Source: Nostoc sp. FACHB-110 (lineage in GTDB: Bacteria; Cyanobacteriota; Cyanobacteriia; Cyanobacteriales; Nostocaceae). Taken from it: 64,000 nucleotides of DNA. The DNA is taken from positions 496,001-560,000 of the forward strand of contig NZ_JACJRU010000001.1 in NCBI RefSeq assembly GCF_014697425.1. The letters run 5' to 3'. The stretch's first letter is position 1; the number at the start of each line of letters is the position of its first letter. Below are positions 1 to 8,351 of the stretch, in pieces. A program made the position numbers and the translations under genes. The notes beneath the pieces are model-generated. The model did not search any database. It had not been told where the DNA came from and saw only the letters and a list, made by a program, of their open reading frames with translations.

Positions 1-156
<156 letters not shown>

Positions 157-193
157 TAAAAGATTGACAACTTAGGGAAAATTTAGGATTATT

Positions 194-216
194 AATCTAC
201 GGTATTTTGGTAGATT
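194..216. promoter_or_regulatory. Inverted repeat upstream of the first sulfur gene
   Basis: AATCTAC at 194-200 is repeated in inverse as GTAGATT at 210-216, with a 9-nt spacer. The element contains TACGGTA, which also occurs in the larger palindrome at 5331-5366 in front of the sulfonate-binding protein gene. An operator for a sulfur-responsive regulator is an inference from this sharing and from its position about 215 bp upstream of the SfnB-like start. Confidence 0.35.
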
Positions 217-430
217 TTTAGTTCTTTCTTGGTGTTTAGCTTAACTTAAATTTGTTACCAGAGGTAATCGCCGCAGATATAAAAGCATTCTTGACATTCT
301 CTCCATATATAGCTGCGGGTGATTCAGGCTAGGCGAATCAGCAAAAGGGCGATGAAAGTTTATTTACGCCGACCTGTACTAGTTGCTTACAACTCGCCAA
401 CATAGATTTTCTACATCGGAGATAAAAATA

Positions 431-1669
431 ATGATTAAAAGTCTAGAAAAAGTTGCAGATACAACAATCCAGTTTTCGGCTCCAGTCAGAACTAACTCGC
501 CGGAACTCCAGCAGTTGTTTGATCATATAGCTCTGGGAGCAAGTGAACGCGACCGCGATCGCATCTTACCTTTTGATGTAGTTGAATTAATCCGGCGTTC
601 TCGGTTGGGTGCATTACGAATCCCCGTTGCTGAAGGTGGCGGTGGTAGCACGGCGCGGGAATTATTTGAGGTGGTGATTAAGTTAGGCGATGCTGACCCG
701 AACGTAGCTCACATTGTGCGGAATCATTTTTCTGTCACAGAGCGAATTTTGCGCTCAGAACGCACCGAAAGAAATCGTCGCTGGCTAAAGGAAGTAGTTG
801 ATGGGGCAATTATTGGCCTTGCTTCCACCGAATTAGAAGTTAAACGGGCTGGCGGTGGTCAAGTTGTGAATACAAAATTAACACCCGATGGCGACGGTTA
901 TCGTCTGAATGGCACGAAGTATTACAGCACTGGCAGCCTTTATGCAGACTTGATTTTTGTGCGTGTACTAGTACCAGATGGCACTACGGCGTTTATTCTC
1001 ATCCCGACAAACCGCGATGGAATTGAGCTTATAGATGACTGGGATGGCTTTGGTCAAAGGCTTACAGGCACAGGAACAACTAACTTTACTAATGTACGTG
1101 TTGAGAGAAGTGAAGTATTTTTTGAGACGGACACAGACAAAGACAATTTGCCATACAATATCATCCCGCAATTATTCTTGACTGCTATCAACGCTGGCAT
1201 TATTCGTAGCGTGCTGCGTGATGCCACAAACCTCGTTCATAAACGTCCTCGGACTTTTTACCACGCTGTATCCGAGCAAGCAGCAGACGACCCCATTTTA
1301 CAGCAAACCGTCGGACAAATTGCGGCTAATGCCTTTGCAGCAGAAGCGATCGTTTTAGCCGCCGCCGATGGACTTGATCGCCTGCCTGCGGCAAAAGCCC
1401 AAGGCGAAGAAGCCGAGACGGCTGTAGCGTTAGAAACTTCTTTGAAAGCAGCGAAAGCCAAATTAATTGTTGATGATTTAGCGTTACGTTCAGCCACCTT
1501 ACTATTTGAAGTTGGTGGGGCTTCTACAACCAAGAAAAGCTCAAACTTTGACCGTCACTGGCGCAATGCCCGTACTTTATCCTCACATAATCCCAATCAC
1601 TTTAAGGCTCGTGCGATTGGAGACTATGAGATAAATGGTACACCGTTGCCGCAGAGAGGATTCTTTTAG
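431..1669 (+). CDS. SfnB/DszC-like acyl-CoA dehydrogenase-family flavoprotein
   Basis: This 412-residue protein belongs to the acyl-CoA dehydrogenase superfamily, in the branch that includes SfnB and DszC of organosulfur metabolism. Those relatives use reduced flavin and oxygen on sulfur compounds rather than dehydrogenating acyl-CoA. Visible marks are an N-terminal helical domain with RIPVAEGGGGSTARELFEVV, a middle beta domain with LNGTKYYSTGSLYAD and DGFGQRLTGTGTTNFTNVRV, and a C-terminal helical bundle ending in HNPNHFKARAIGDYE. The start at 431 is preferred because GGAGA sits 8 nt upstream; an in-frame ATG at 383 would add 16 residues with no good ribosome site. It opens the organosulfur island, and a paralogue lies at 10384. 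The substrate cannot be told from sequence. Confidence 0.8.
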   Translation: MIKSLEKVADTTIQFSAPVRTNSPELQQLFDHIALGASERDRDRILPFDVVELIRRSRLGALRIPVAEGGGGSTARELFEVVIKLGDADPNVAHIVRNHFSVTERILRSERTERNRRWLKEVVDGAIIGLASTELEVKRAGGGQVVNTKLTPDGDGYRLNGTKYYSTGSLYADLIFVRVLVPDGTTAFILIPTNRDGIELIDDWDGFGQRLTGTGTTNFTNVRVERSEVFFETDTDKDNLPYNIIPQLFLTAINAGIIRSVLRDATNLVHKRPRTFYHAVSEQAADDPILQQTVGQIAANAFAAEAIVLAAADGLDRLPAAKAQGEEAETAVALETSLKAAKAKLIVDDLALRSATLLFEVGGASTTKKSSNFDRHWRNARTLSSHNPNHFKARAIGDYEINGTPLPQRGFF

Positions 1670-1744
1670 GGGTGTAGGGGTTTAAGGGTGTAGGGGGAAG
1701 AGATGAACATGATATCCCTCTTGAAACTTCTACCCTACAAGTTT

Positions 1745-2018
1745 ACCGTGTCCACACAAGTCGAATTACCCCCCTTAATCCCCCCCTACGGTGTACACAC
1801 AAGTGGTAGCTGCAAGGGTTTCAGACGTTATAGCCTCCTTAAATTGTCATTACGAGCGCAGTGATAACGGAGCGAAGTAATCGCATAATCTCGTAGTTTT
1901 GGCGATTGCTTCGTCGTTCCTCCTCGCAATGACAGGTTTTCAGAGCGATCGCAAAACCGAAAGCTAGAATGACAAAACCAAACGATAGGTAGGATTTCAA
2001 GACTTGTGTGTACACGGT
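1745..2018. repeat. Non-coding region bounded by 18-bp inverted arms
   Basis: The 465-bp gap between the SfnB-like gene and the next monooxygenase holds no convincing gene. ACCGTGTCCACACAAGTC at 1745-1762 is matched in inverse at 2001-2018 (17 of 18 bases). A third related copy lies at 1788-1805. Between the arms sits the palindromic element at 1845-1935. The layout resembles a decayed miniature mobile element or nested repeats. GGGTGTAGGG-type heptamer runs lie at 1670-1700. Confidence 0.4.
1845..1935. repeat. Imperfect palindromic repeat (TGTCATTACGAG...CAATGACA type)
   Basis: TGTCATTACGAG with GAGCGAAGTAATCGC on the left pairs imperfectly with GCGATTGCTTCG and CTCGCAATGACAG on the right, giving a long stem-loop. 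This is a dispersed intergenic element common in cyanobacterial genomes. It encodes nothing recognisable. It may act as a transcript-end or processing structure for the upstream gene. Confidence 0.5.
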
Positions 2019-2134
2019 AGCCTTTCCAAGGGGAGGGTTAGGGTGGGGTAATCTCAGCACTTCTGGTACTTCGATAACTTATGTGTACGTCCTAGCCTAC
2101 AAAGAAAGAAATTTTAAAAGGATTTAACCATTCT

Positions 2135-3328
2135 ATGAGTGTAATTGATACTACTGCTGTCAGAACGGAGATAAAAGCGATTGCCTCTCCCACCGACTAT
2201 CCCGACAGTCCATTATCTCAAGCTCTCAAACAGCCTGTATTACTAGGGTTATTCTTACCAATTCATCACGGTGGCTGGAGTTCATCATATTTACCTCGCA
2301 CTACCGATTGGTCGTTTGACTATAATGCCAAGTTGACCCAAAAGGCTGAGGAATTGGGATTTGACTTGGTTTTTGGTTATTCCACATGGCAACCCAAGGG
2401 TGGACAGGGGCCGACTCGCACGGAAGCGGGTTTAGATGCGTTCATTGCAACAGCTTCTTTAGCTGGGATGACTTCGCGGATTCTCTTAATTTCTACCATT
2501 CACGTTCTTTATGGGCCTTGGCATCCCATTCATTTAGCTAAATTTGGGGCGACATTAGACCATATTTCCAAAGGTCGGTGGGGAATTAACGTTGTCACCG
2601 GACACCGGGCTTATGAGCATGAATTGTTCGGTTGGAGTCAAATCGAACACGATCGCCGCTACGAAATGGCTGATGAATTTGTCACTGTCTTAAAGAGACT
2701 TTGGTCAGAAACCGAGAACTTTTCTTACCAGAGTCAAAAAAGCTCTTGGCAGTTCAAAGATGCTTATATTAGCCCTCGTCCGCTTTATGGTCGTCCTGTT
2801 TTAGTTAACGCCACTGGTTCAGATGCGGGTATCGATTTTGCGGGTCGTCATTCTGATATTGTGTTTATCACCAGTCCGGCTGGCGGAGATATAGAGAGTG
2901 CTTTGTCATCCTTACCCGCCCATACAGCACGAGTGAAACAATCTGCGATCGCTCAAGGTAGACAAGTCCGCACGCTGCTAAATCCGTTGATTGTTTTGCG
3001 AGAAACGGAAAAAGAGGCAGAAGCATACGCCCAAGCCATTGTTGACCAGGCTGATCATGAGTCAATTGCGGGACGTTCCCTTGTTAGCAGCGATGCCCAC
3101 GCTTGGAGAGGGCATAAAAAGGGAAATCTGCGTCATAGCGTTGGCAGTGCGATCGGTGGTAATGTGCAACTCATTGGTTCGCCAGAACAAATCACCGAAC
3201 AACTTGTGCAACTCAATAAAGCTGGTGTTGATGGTTTCCAGATAGCTTTTTATGATTTCGAGCCTGATTTAGATTTATTCGGTAAGCGTGTTCTACCACT
3301 ATTGAAACAGGCTGGACTTAGGTTTTAA
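2135..3328 (+). CDS. LLM-class flavin-dependent monooxygenase, SfnG-like
   Basis: This 397-residue protein is a bacterial-luciferase-like (LLM) TIM-barrel monooxygenase that would use FMNH2 and oxygen. Sequence marks are the N-terminal LGLFLPIHHGGWSSS strand, the TNWSFD-like motif TTDWSFDYNAKLTQKAEELG, WGINVVTGHRAYEHELFG for flavin and phosphate contacts, and a late VQLIGSPEQITEQLVQL segment. The motif order fits the dimethylsulfone monooxygenase (SfnG) and related group better than SsuD. RBS-like AAAGGA lies upstream of the ATG. It sits between an SfnB-like gene and methionine transporter genes, so a role in releasing sulfite or methanesulfinate from sulfones is likely but inferred. RutA-type or other LLM substrates are not excluded. 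Confidence 0.75.
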   Translation: MSVIDTTAVRTEIKAIASPTDYPDSPLSQALKQPVLLGLFLPIHHGGWSSSYLPRTTDWSFDYNAKLTQKAEELGFDLVFGYSTWQPKGGQGPTRTEAGLDAFIATASLAGMTSRILLISTIHVLYGPWHPIHLAKFGATLDHISKGRWGINVVTGHRAYEHELFGWSQIEHDRRYEMADEFVTVLKRLWSETENFSYQSQKSSWQFKDAYISPRPLYGRPVLVNATGSDAGIDFAGRHSDIVFITSPAGGDIESALSSLPAHTARVKQSAIAQGRQVRTLLNPLIVLRETEKEAEAYAQAIVDQADHESIAGRSLVSSDAHAWRGHKKGNLRHSVGSAIGGNVQLIGSPEQITEQLVQLNKAGVDGFQIAFYDFEPDLDLFGKRVLPLLKQAGLRF

Positions 3329-3368
3329 ACGCAGAGGAACACAGAGGTAAGCGCGGAGGAACGCAAAG
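3329..3368. repeat. Short tandem repeat cluster (ACGCAGAGG type)
   Basis: Directly after the stop codon come degenerate copies of the heptamer-like motif CGCAGAGG / ACAGAGG / GCGGAGG. Such clusters are scattered between genes of filamentous cyanobacteria. No coding role is seen. Confidence 0.55.
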
Positions 3369-3413
3369 TTTATTTGAGTCCATTCGCTAAAAATTATGTT
3401 GAGAGGTGTATGA

Positions 3414-4070
3414 ATGCAAGGGCAAGAATTACTTCAAAGTTTACTGCAAGCCACTAGTGAAACTTTTTATATGGTTGGGATATCTGCCCTAGTTGCCATA
3501 TTTTTAGGCTTGCCGTTAGGTTTATTGTTAGTGATGACTGGCCCCGGTAACTTATTGGACTTTCCTAAATTGCATAAAGTATTGGGTGCGATCGTGAATA
3601 CGGGACGGTCATTTCCGTTTATTATTCTGCTTGTCGTTTTAACACCACTCACCCGCTTAATTGTCGGTACTTCCATCGGTAGCACCGCCGCCTTAGTTCC
3701 TCTCACCCTCGCCGCTATTCCATTTTTTGGACGCATTGCAGAAACCAGCATTTTAGAAGTTGATAAGGGACTCATCGAAGCTGCCCAAGCAATGGGATGC
3801 AATTATTGGCAAATCGTTCTTAAAGTCTTGATTCCTGAAGCCTTTCCATCACTGATATTAGGGATGACAATTCTAATCGTGAGTTTACTTAATTCTTCTG
3901 CGATGGCTGGGGCTGTAGGTGGCGGTGGATTAGGTAATTTAGCAATTCAATACGGCTACCAACGCTTTGATGTAGGGGTAATGTTTTCTACCATTGTGGT
4001 TTTAATTGCATTGGTGCAAATTATTCAATTCTTAGGTGATTTAATTGCCCAACGGATGCGAAAACGCTAA
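3414..4070 (+). CDS. metI: D-methionine ABC transporter permease MetI
   Basis: This 218-residue integral membrane protein is the permease of a MetNIQ-type methionine importer. It shows about five hydrophobic segments. The EAA loop that contacts the ATPase is clear as EAAQAMGCNYWQIVLKVLIP in the second half, followed by SLLNSSAMAGAVGGGGLGNL, a stretch typical of MetI. Length matches the family (about 217). It is followed about 310 bp later by MetQ, but no MetN ATPase gene lies on either side, so the complex must borrow an ATPase from elsewhere. Placement inside a sulfonate and sulfone gene set suggests import of a sulfur compound; whether methionine itself is the substrate is not certain. Confidence 0.88.
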   Translation: MQGQELLQSLLQATSETFYMVGISALVAIFLGLPLGLLLVMTGPGNLLDFPKLHKVLGAIVNTGRSFPFIILLVVLTPLTRLIVGTSIGSTAALVPLTLAAIPFFGRIAETSILEVDKGLIEAAQAMGCNYWQIVLKVLIPEAFPSLILGMTILIVSLLNSSAMAGAVGGGGLGNLAIQYGYQRFDVGVMFSTIVVLIALVQIIQFLGDLIAQRMRKR

Positions 4071-4382
4071 ACAAAAACCGGCATTGCTGATTATGGGGAT
4101 GAATTTTTTTTCGCGCAAAGGCGCAAAGACGCAAAGAGTAAGAGTTTTAAAAGTGGAATTTTATGATTTCATTCCGTATTTATGCAATGCTCAAAAACTG
4201 TAAAACCATTTCTTTGCAAAACTGTACCAAACCCTCTCTTCTTCTTTTCTTCTCTTCGTGTACTTTGCGCTCTACCCTGCGGGAAGCCGCTACCGCGTCT
4301 ATGCGGTTCGTTTCTTATTAATCGCAACTTCACACAGAATTGGTATAAGAAATTTCCATCATCATTCTTAATTAAAATTTTT
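4071..4382. repeat. Intergenic region with GCGCAAAG tandem repeats and a CCGCTACCGCG repeat
   Basis: No gene is supported here. At 4111-4138 there are tandem GCGCAAAG/ACGCAAAG units, and at about 4262-4312 a dispersed repeat with TACCCTGCGGGAAGCCGCTA. A reading frame through this region joins the metQ frame, but it consists of repeat DNA and lacks a lipoprotein signal at its start. The rest is AT-rich and would carry the metQ leader. Confidence 0.5.
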
Positions 4383-5231
4383 ATGAATACACGCAGATTT
4401 TTCTTAACATCTTTAGGTTCCCTAACTGCTTCTTTAATATTTGCCAGTTGTAGCCAACCAGCAACCCAAGAATCTAATAATAGTACGCAGACAATTAGCC
4501 AAAAAGAGCAAAAAGAAATCATTAAAGTCGGCGTAACTGGTGTAGTTGCTCAGGATATCTTGAAATTTGTCAATAATAATCTTGCCACAGCAGAAGGCTT
4601 AGAAATTCAAGTTGTTACCTTTAATGATTGGATACAACCCAACACAGCTTTGAGAGATAAGGTAATTGATGCCAATTTCTTTCAGCACAGACCATTTATG
4701 AATAATGCTGTGAAGGAATTGAAAATAAATTTAGTAGCATTAAATACAGTTTATTTAAACACACTTGGTCTTTTCTCCAAAAATCTCAAATCAGTCGGCG
4801 AAATTCCGCAAAATGCAACCGTCACCATTGCGAATGATGTCATCAATAACGACCGAGGATTGCGATTATTAGCAGCAAATGGTCTAATTAAGTTAAAAGA
4901 AAATGCTCCACAATTTGTTACCCGAAGAGATATTGCTGCTAATCCCAAAAACTTGCGAATCAAAGAAGTTGAAGGTGTACAAGTAGTCCGCGCCATTAAT
5001 GACGTAGATTTTATTGTATCTTCGGCTCAAACTGTTGCGCTGGCAGGGATAGAACCTAATTCTATGGGTCAGGAAACAGCCAAAGATAAAAAATATGCAC
5101 TGGCATTCGTTACGTTGCAGGGTCGAGAAAATGAAGCCAAGATTCAAAAATTAAACAAGCTACTCGTTGACCCTAAAGTCAAAGATTTTATCAATCAGGA
5201 ATATAAGGGTAGGCTTGTACCAGTTTTTTAG
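4383..5231 (+). CDS. metQ: MetQ/NlpA-family methionine-binding lipoprotein
   Basis: This 282-residue protein is the solute-binding lipoprotein that would pair with the MetI permease upstream. The chosen ATG gives MNTRRFFLTSLGSLTASLIF followed by ASC, a signal peptide with a lipobox Cys. After it come the NlpA-family marks IKVGVTGVVAQDIL, QVVTFNDWIQPNTALRDKVI, DANFFQHRPFMNN and ATVTIANDVINNDRGLRLLA. A longer frame starting at 4182 was rejected because it runs through repeat DNA and would bury the signal peptide. The mature protein would be anchored at the outer face of the plasma membrane. Ligand preference (L- or D-methionine, or another sulfur compound) cannot be read. Confidence 0.85.
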   Translation: MNTRRFFLTSLGSLTASLIFASCSQPATQESNNSTQTISQKEQKEIIKVGVTGVVAQDILKFVNNNLATAEGLEIQVVTFNDWIQPNTALRDKVIDANFFQHRPFMNNAVKELKINLVALNTVYLNTLGLFSKNLKSVGEIPQNATVTIANDVINNDRGLRLLAANGLIKLKENAPQFVTRRDIAANPKNLRIKEVEGVQVVRAINDVDFIVSSAQTVALAGIEPNSMGQETAKDKKYALAFVTLQGRENEAKIQKLNKLLVDPKVKDFINQEYKGRLVPVF

Positions 5232-5330
5232 CAAAAATGTCTCGTGCCAAGGTTTTATTCTCTGGTTCAGAGATAAAGAAATATTGATTTGGTTTGGGCA
5301 GTCTATCGAAAGATGGTATGCTGATTTTTA

Positions 5331-5366
5331 TTAAATACGGTAAATCGGTCGATTTAATGTATTTAA
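5331..5366. promoter_or_regulatory. 36-bp palindromic operator-like site
   Basis: TTAAATACGGTAAATCG (5331-5347) is followed after 2 nt by its near-perfect inverse CGATTTAATGTATTTAA (5350-5366); 15 of 17 positions pair. The centre of the palindrome lies about 85 bp upstream of the GTG start at 5432. A protein-binding site is much more likely than a terminator, since the arms are AT-rich and no T-run follows. The regulator is unknown. Confidence 0.5.
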
Positions 5367-5431
5367 GTTGTTATCATCATCAATAATGGCTGCTTAAACT
5401 CCTAAAAATTGACATCAAGGAGTAAATTGTA

Positions 5432-6508
5432 GTGAACAATTGCCAAGACCCCCGCTTTGTGGATACACAAAAATATTCTGCTGGTAAGATATTAGCGATC
5501 GCAGTTTCTTTGATAGGATTGATCGCTTCTAGTTGCAGCCAACAAACAGCTACCAATGTCTCAGCTAAATCAGATACAACCTCAAATTCAAATACTGTTG
5601 CTACCAAAACAACAGAGAAAAACAATGTCATTCGCTTAGGCTACCAAAAAGGCGGCATTATTCCCCTAGCCCGTCAAAGAGGTGAGTTAGAGCGTCAGTT
5701 AACAGCACAAAATATTAAAGTTGAATGGAGTGGCCCATTTGACCGTTGTGCTACGCTGTTAAGTTCTCTCAATGGTAATCGAGCCGATATTGGTGGATGT
5801 GGTGATATTCCGACCATCTCTGGAATTGCGGCGGGACAGCCTCTTTGTATTGGTTCTGTACAGCGTCCAAGTCCCGATTCGTTGGGCAGTGCGATCGTAG
5901 TTCGGGGTGATTCTCCCATTCGCAAACCTGCTGATTTAGTCGGTAAAAAAGTTGCAGTGAATCAAGGTGGTGCAGGCGAATATTTACTATTAAAAGTTTT
6001 GGAAAAAGAAAAGATTCCTAAAGAAAAAGTCCAGCGAGTTTATCTATCACCAAATGACGCTGCACCGGCTTTATATCAAGGCTCTGTTGATGGTTGGGCA
6101 GTTTGGGAACCTTATATTTCGATTGCCGAATTAGAACATAAAGCCAGAAGAATTACCACGACACACCCTGCACCTACCTACGGCATTATGGTTGTGCGCG
6201 GTGATGCAGCGAAAGAAAATCCTGTAGCAGTTAAAGCTGCTCTGACTGCTTTAAGTGAAGATGGTGATTGGCTAAATAAAAATACTAATGCTGCATCAGA
6301 TTTTTTAGTTAAAGAATTAAAACTTTCGGATGCAGTCGCCAAACAAGTAACTCAAAATCGCGGCCCAGAGTCTTACGTATTTCCCAACAGTGAAGATGTT
6401 GCCAAACTCCAGAAAACTGCTGATTGGTTATTAGAACAAAAAATTATTCCCCAAAAAGTAGATATTGCTGCATCCGTATGTCCATTGGGAACTACTGCTT
6501 CTAGGTGA
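5432..6508 (+). CDS. Aliphatic-sulfonate-type ABC solute-binding lipoprotein (SsuA-like)
   Basis: This 358-residue binding protein of the SsuA/TauA/NrtA superfamily would capture sulfonates in the periplasm. The start is GTG at 5432, supported by AAGGAG 8 nt upstream. The N-terminus has a hydrophobic stretch ending in LIASSCSQQ, a lipobox. Family marks are IRLGYQKGGIIPLARQRG, DIGGCGDIPTISGIAAGQPL, ADLVGKKVAVNQGGAGEYLL and VDGWAVWEPYISIAE. The SsuD-like monooxygenase follows 55 bp downstream, the classic ssu pairing. No SsuB ATPase or SsuC permease is next to it. Two further binding proteins of this type lie at 9247 and 57447. Confidence 0.85.
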   Translation: MNNCQDPRFVDTQKYSAGKILAIAVSLIGLIASSCSQQTATNVSAKSDTTSNSNTVATKTTEKNNVIRLGYQKGGIIPLARQRGELERQLTAQNIKVEWSGPFDRCATLLSSLNGNRADIGGCGDIPTISGIAAGQPLCIGSVQRPSPDSLGSAIVVRGDSPIRKPADLVGKKVAVNQGGAGEYLLLKVLEKEKIPKEKVQRVYLSPNDAAPALYQGSVDGWAVWEPYISIAELEHKARRITTTHPAPTYGIMVVRGDAAKENPVAVKAALTALSEDGDWLNKNTNAASDFLVKELKLSDAVAKQVTQNRGPESYVFPNSEDVAKLQKTADWLLEQKIIPQKVDIAASVCPLGTTASR

Positions 6509-6563
6509 GGTAGGGGGAGAAGAATTTTTGACTTATGATTAATAACTTGGAGTAAAGATATTT

Positions 6564-7649
6564 ATGCCTGTTGAATTTATTGGCATGATTGGTACGCGAA
6601 ATGCGTCAGAGTTACATAGCCCAACCGTATCAATTACGGGGGGAAGTATAGATTTAAACTATGTGCGTAACTTTGCCAAAGTCCATGAAGATGGTGGCTT
6701 TGACAGAGTGCTAGTTGGTTATAGTTCCACAGGGCCAGATGGCTTTAATGTTGTTAGTTATGTGGCGGCTGCAACAGAACGACTTAAGTTTTTACTTGCA
6801 CACAGACCTGGTTTTGTGTCTCCTTCTTTAGCCGCACGTAAATTAGCTACATTAGATCACTTTAGCAATGGTCGTGTTGCAGTACATATCATTACTGGTG
6901 GTAGTGATGCTGAACAACAGCGTGATGGTGACTGGCTTGACCATGATACTCGCTATCGTCGAACTGATGAATATCTTGATGTTGTGCGACGAGTATGGAC
7001 AAGCCAAGAACCCTTCGATTATGAAGGCGAGTTTTACCAATTCAAAGGCGCATTTTCAGACGTTAAACCCTTACAGCAACCACATATTCCTATATATTTT
7101 GGTGGTGCTTCTGGTGCAGCTGTGGGTGTAGGTGCAAAGCACAGTAATGTTTATGCGTTTTGGGGAGAACCCATAGGTGCGATTAAGCAACGCATTGCTG
7201 AAGTCAAAGCCGCAGCACCGCCAGGGAAAGATTTACGTTTCAGTATTTCCTTGCGTCCAATTTTGGGCGAAACCGAAGCAAAGGCCTGGGAAAAAGCCCA
7301 TTATATTCTCTCGCGGATTAATGAAATTCGTGGTCAGGCTCCGGCAGTACCTGAAGCTGTGGGTTCCTTGCGGTTGCTGGATTTTGCCAAAGAAAGGGAA
7401 ATCCACGATAAGCGTTTATGGACACCAATTGCAGCTGCTACTGGTGCGCGGGGTAATACTACAGCCTTGGTTGGGACTCCAGAACAGGTAGCAGAATCAT
7501 TATTTGATTACTACAAAGCTGGGGTAACAACACTCTTGATTCGTGGTTTTGACCCTGTGGAAGATGCTCTAGCCTATGGCCGAGATGTAATTCCTTTGGT
7601 GCGTCAAGAAGTCCAACGACTAGAAAGACAAACAGCAACCGTAGCTTAA
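6564..7649 (+). CDS. ssuD: FMNH2-dependent alkanesulfonate monooxygenase, SsuD-like
   Basis: This 361-residue LLM-class enzyme would split the C-S bond of alkanesulfonates with FMNH2 and oxygen, giving aldehyde and sulfite. Visible marks are a start GMIGTRNASELH, AKVHEDGGFDRVLVGYSSTG, FLLAHRPGFVSPSLAARKLA, the loop HIITGGSDAEQQRDGDWLDH, RYRRTDEYLDVVRRVWTS, and PIYFGGASGAAVGVGAKHSN. Length fits SsuD/MsuD (about 360-380). It follows the SsuA-like gene and precedes the cupin by 13 bp, so the three are probably one transcript. The NADPH-FMN reductase partner SsuE is not in the window. Chain length of the preferred sulfonate is not evident. Confidence 0.83.
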   Translation: MPVEFIGMIGTRNASELHSPTVSITGGSIDLNYVRNFAKVHEDGGFDRVLVGYSSTGPDGFNVVSYVAAATERLKFLLAHRPGFVSPSLAARKLATLDHFSNGRVAVHIITGGSDAEQQRDGDWLDHDTRYRRTDEYLDVVRRVWTSQEPFDYEGEFYQFKGAFSDVKPLQQPHIPIYFGGASGAAVGVGAKHSNVYAFWGEPIGAIKQRIAEVKAAAPPGKDLRFSISLRPILGETEAKAWEKAHYILSRINEIRGQAPAVPEAVGSLRLLDFAKEREIHDKRLWTPIAAATGARGNTTALVGTPEQVAESLFDYYKAGVTTLLIRGFDPVEDALAYGRDVIPLVRQEVQRLERQTATVA

Positions 7650-7662
7650 ATCAGCTAAATCT

Positions 7663-8307
7663 ATGCCTCAGATAACTGTTCTTGAACCTTTACAAGCAGA
7701 CCAATGGTTTGTTGATAGTCCTGATTTGCGTGAGTTTGTAGCAACAGCTAAAGACATTATCTCTAGCACGACTCATAACCGCGCCGAAACTCTCAATACT
7801 CTAGAACCTTACTTTGCAGCACTACTAAAGAAAGAGAACTGGCTACCAACAAATTTTGCCCAGCCAAATCCTGACAGTGGTTTAGGCGGAGGAATCGGAC
7901 AATGGTTACTGTATCGTTCTCAGGATCGCTCCTTAACTATTTTTAGTTTGGTGATTCCTCCCGATGAAATTACACCTGTCCACGATCATTTATCTTGGGG
8001 ACTAGTCGGACTGTATCAAGGTAAACAAGAAGAAACAGTATATCGTCGCGTAGATAACGGTGAATTAGAAGGATACGCCTATTTAGAAACGGTAGGAACT
8101 TATCAGGTGAAAACTGGGGATATTTATCATTTATTACCTCCAGATAACGATATTCACTCTGTCAAAGCTACTAACGTCTTCGCGCCATCAATCTCAATTC
8201 ATGTTATGGGGAATGATACTGGTAGCATTTGGCGACATCATTATCATCCCCAACAACAGAGTGTGCGGTCTTTTCGCTCTGGATATTCCAATGTACTTTT
8301 CAAATAA
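7663..8307 (+). CDS. Cysteine dioxygenase-like cupin
   Basis: This 214-residue single-domain cupin resembles the cysteine dioxygenase/3-mercaptopropionate dioxygenase family, which oxidises thiols to sulfinates with a non-heme iron. The metal ligands are visible as the two His of PVHDHLSWGLVGLYQGKQEE and a third in PPDNDIHSV; a late HVMG and WRHHYHP follow. It lies 13 bp after the SsuD-like gene and 45 bp before the aldolase-like gene, which supports a shared operon. Substrate is not known: cysteine, mercaptopropionate or another thiol are all possible. The HDH and third His argue for an active enzyme. Confidence 0.75.
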   Translation: MPQITVLEPLQADQWFVDSPDLREFVATAKDIISSTTHNRAETLNTLEPYFAALLKKENWLPTNFAQPNPDSGLGGGIGQWLLYRSQDRSLTIFSLVIPPDEITPVHDHLSWGLVGLYQGKQEETVYRRVDNGELEGYAYLETVGTYQVKTGDIYHLLPPDNDIHSVKATNVFAPSISIHVMGNDTGSIWRHHYHPQQQSVRSFRSGYSNVLFK

Positions 8308-8351
8308 AACAAGGAAAACCCACACATAGCTGTTCAGCACTGGAAAAAATT

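Noticed and set aside
4182..4382. Extended N-terminus for the MetQ-like lipoprotein
   Set aside because: The region is repeat DNA and would place the signal peptide and lipobox inside the protein.
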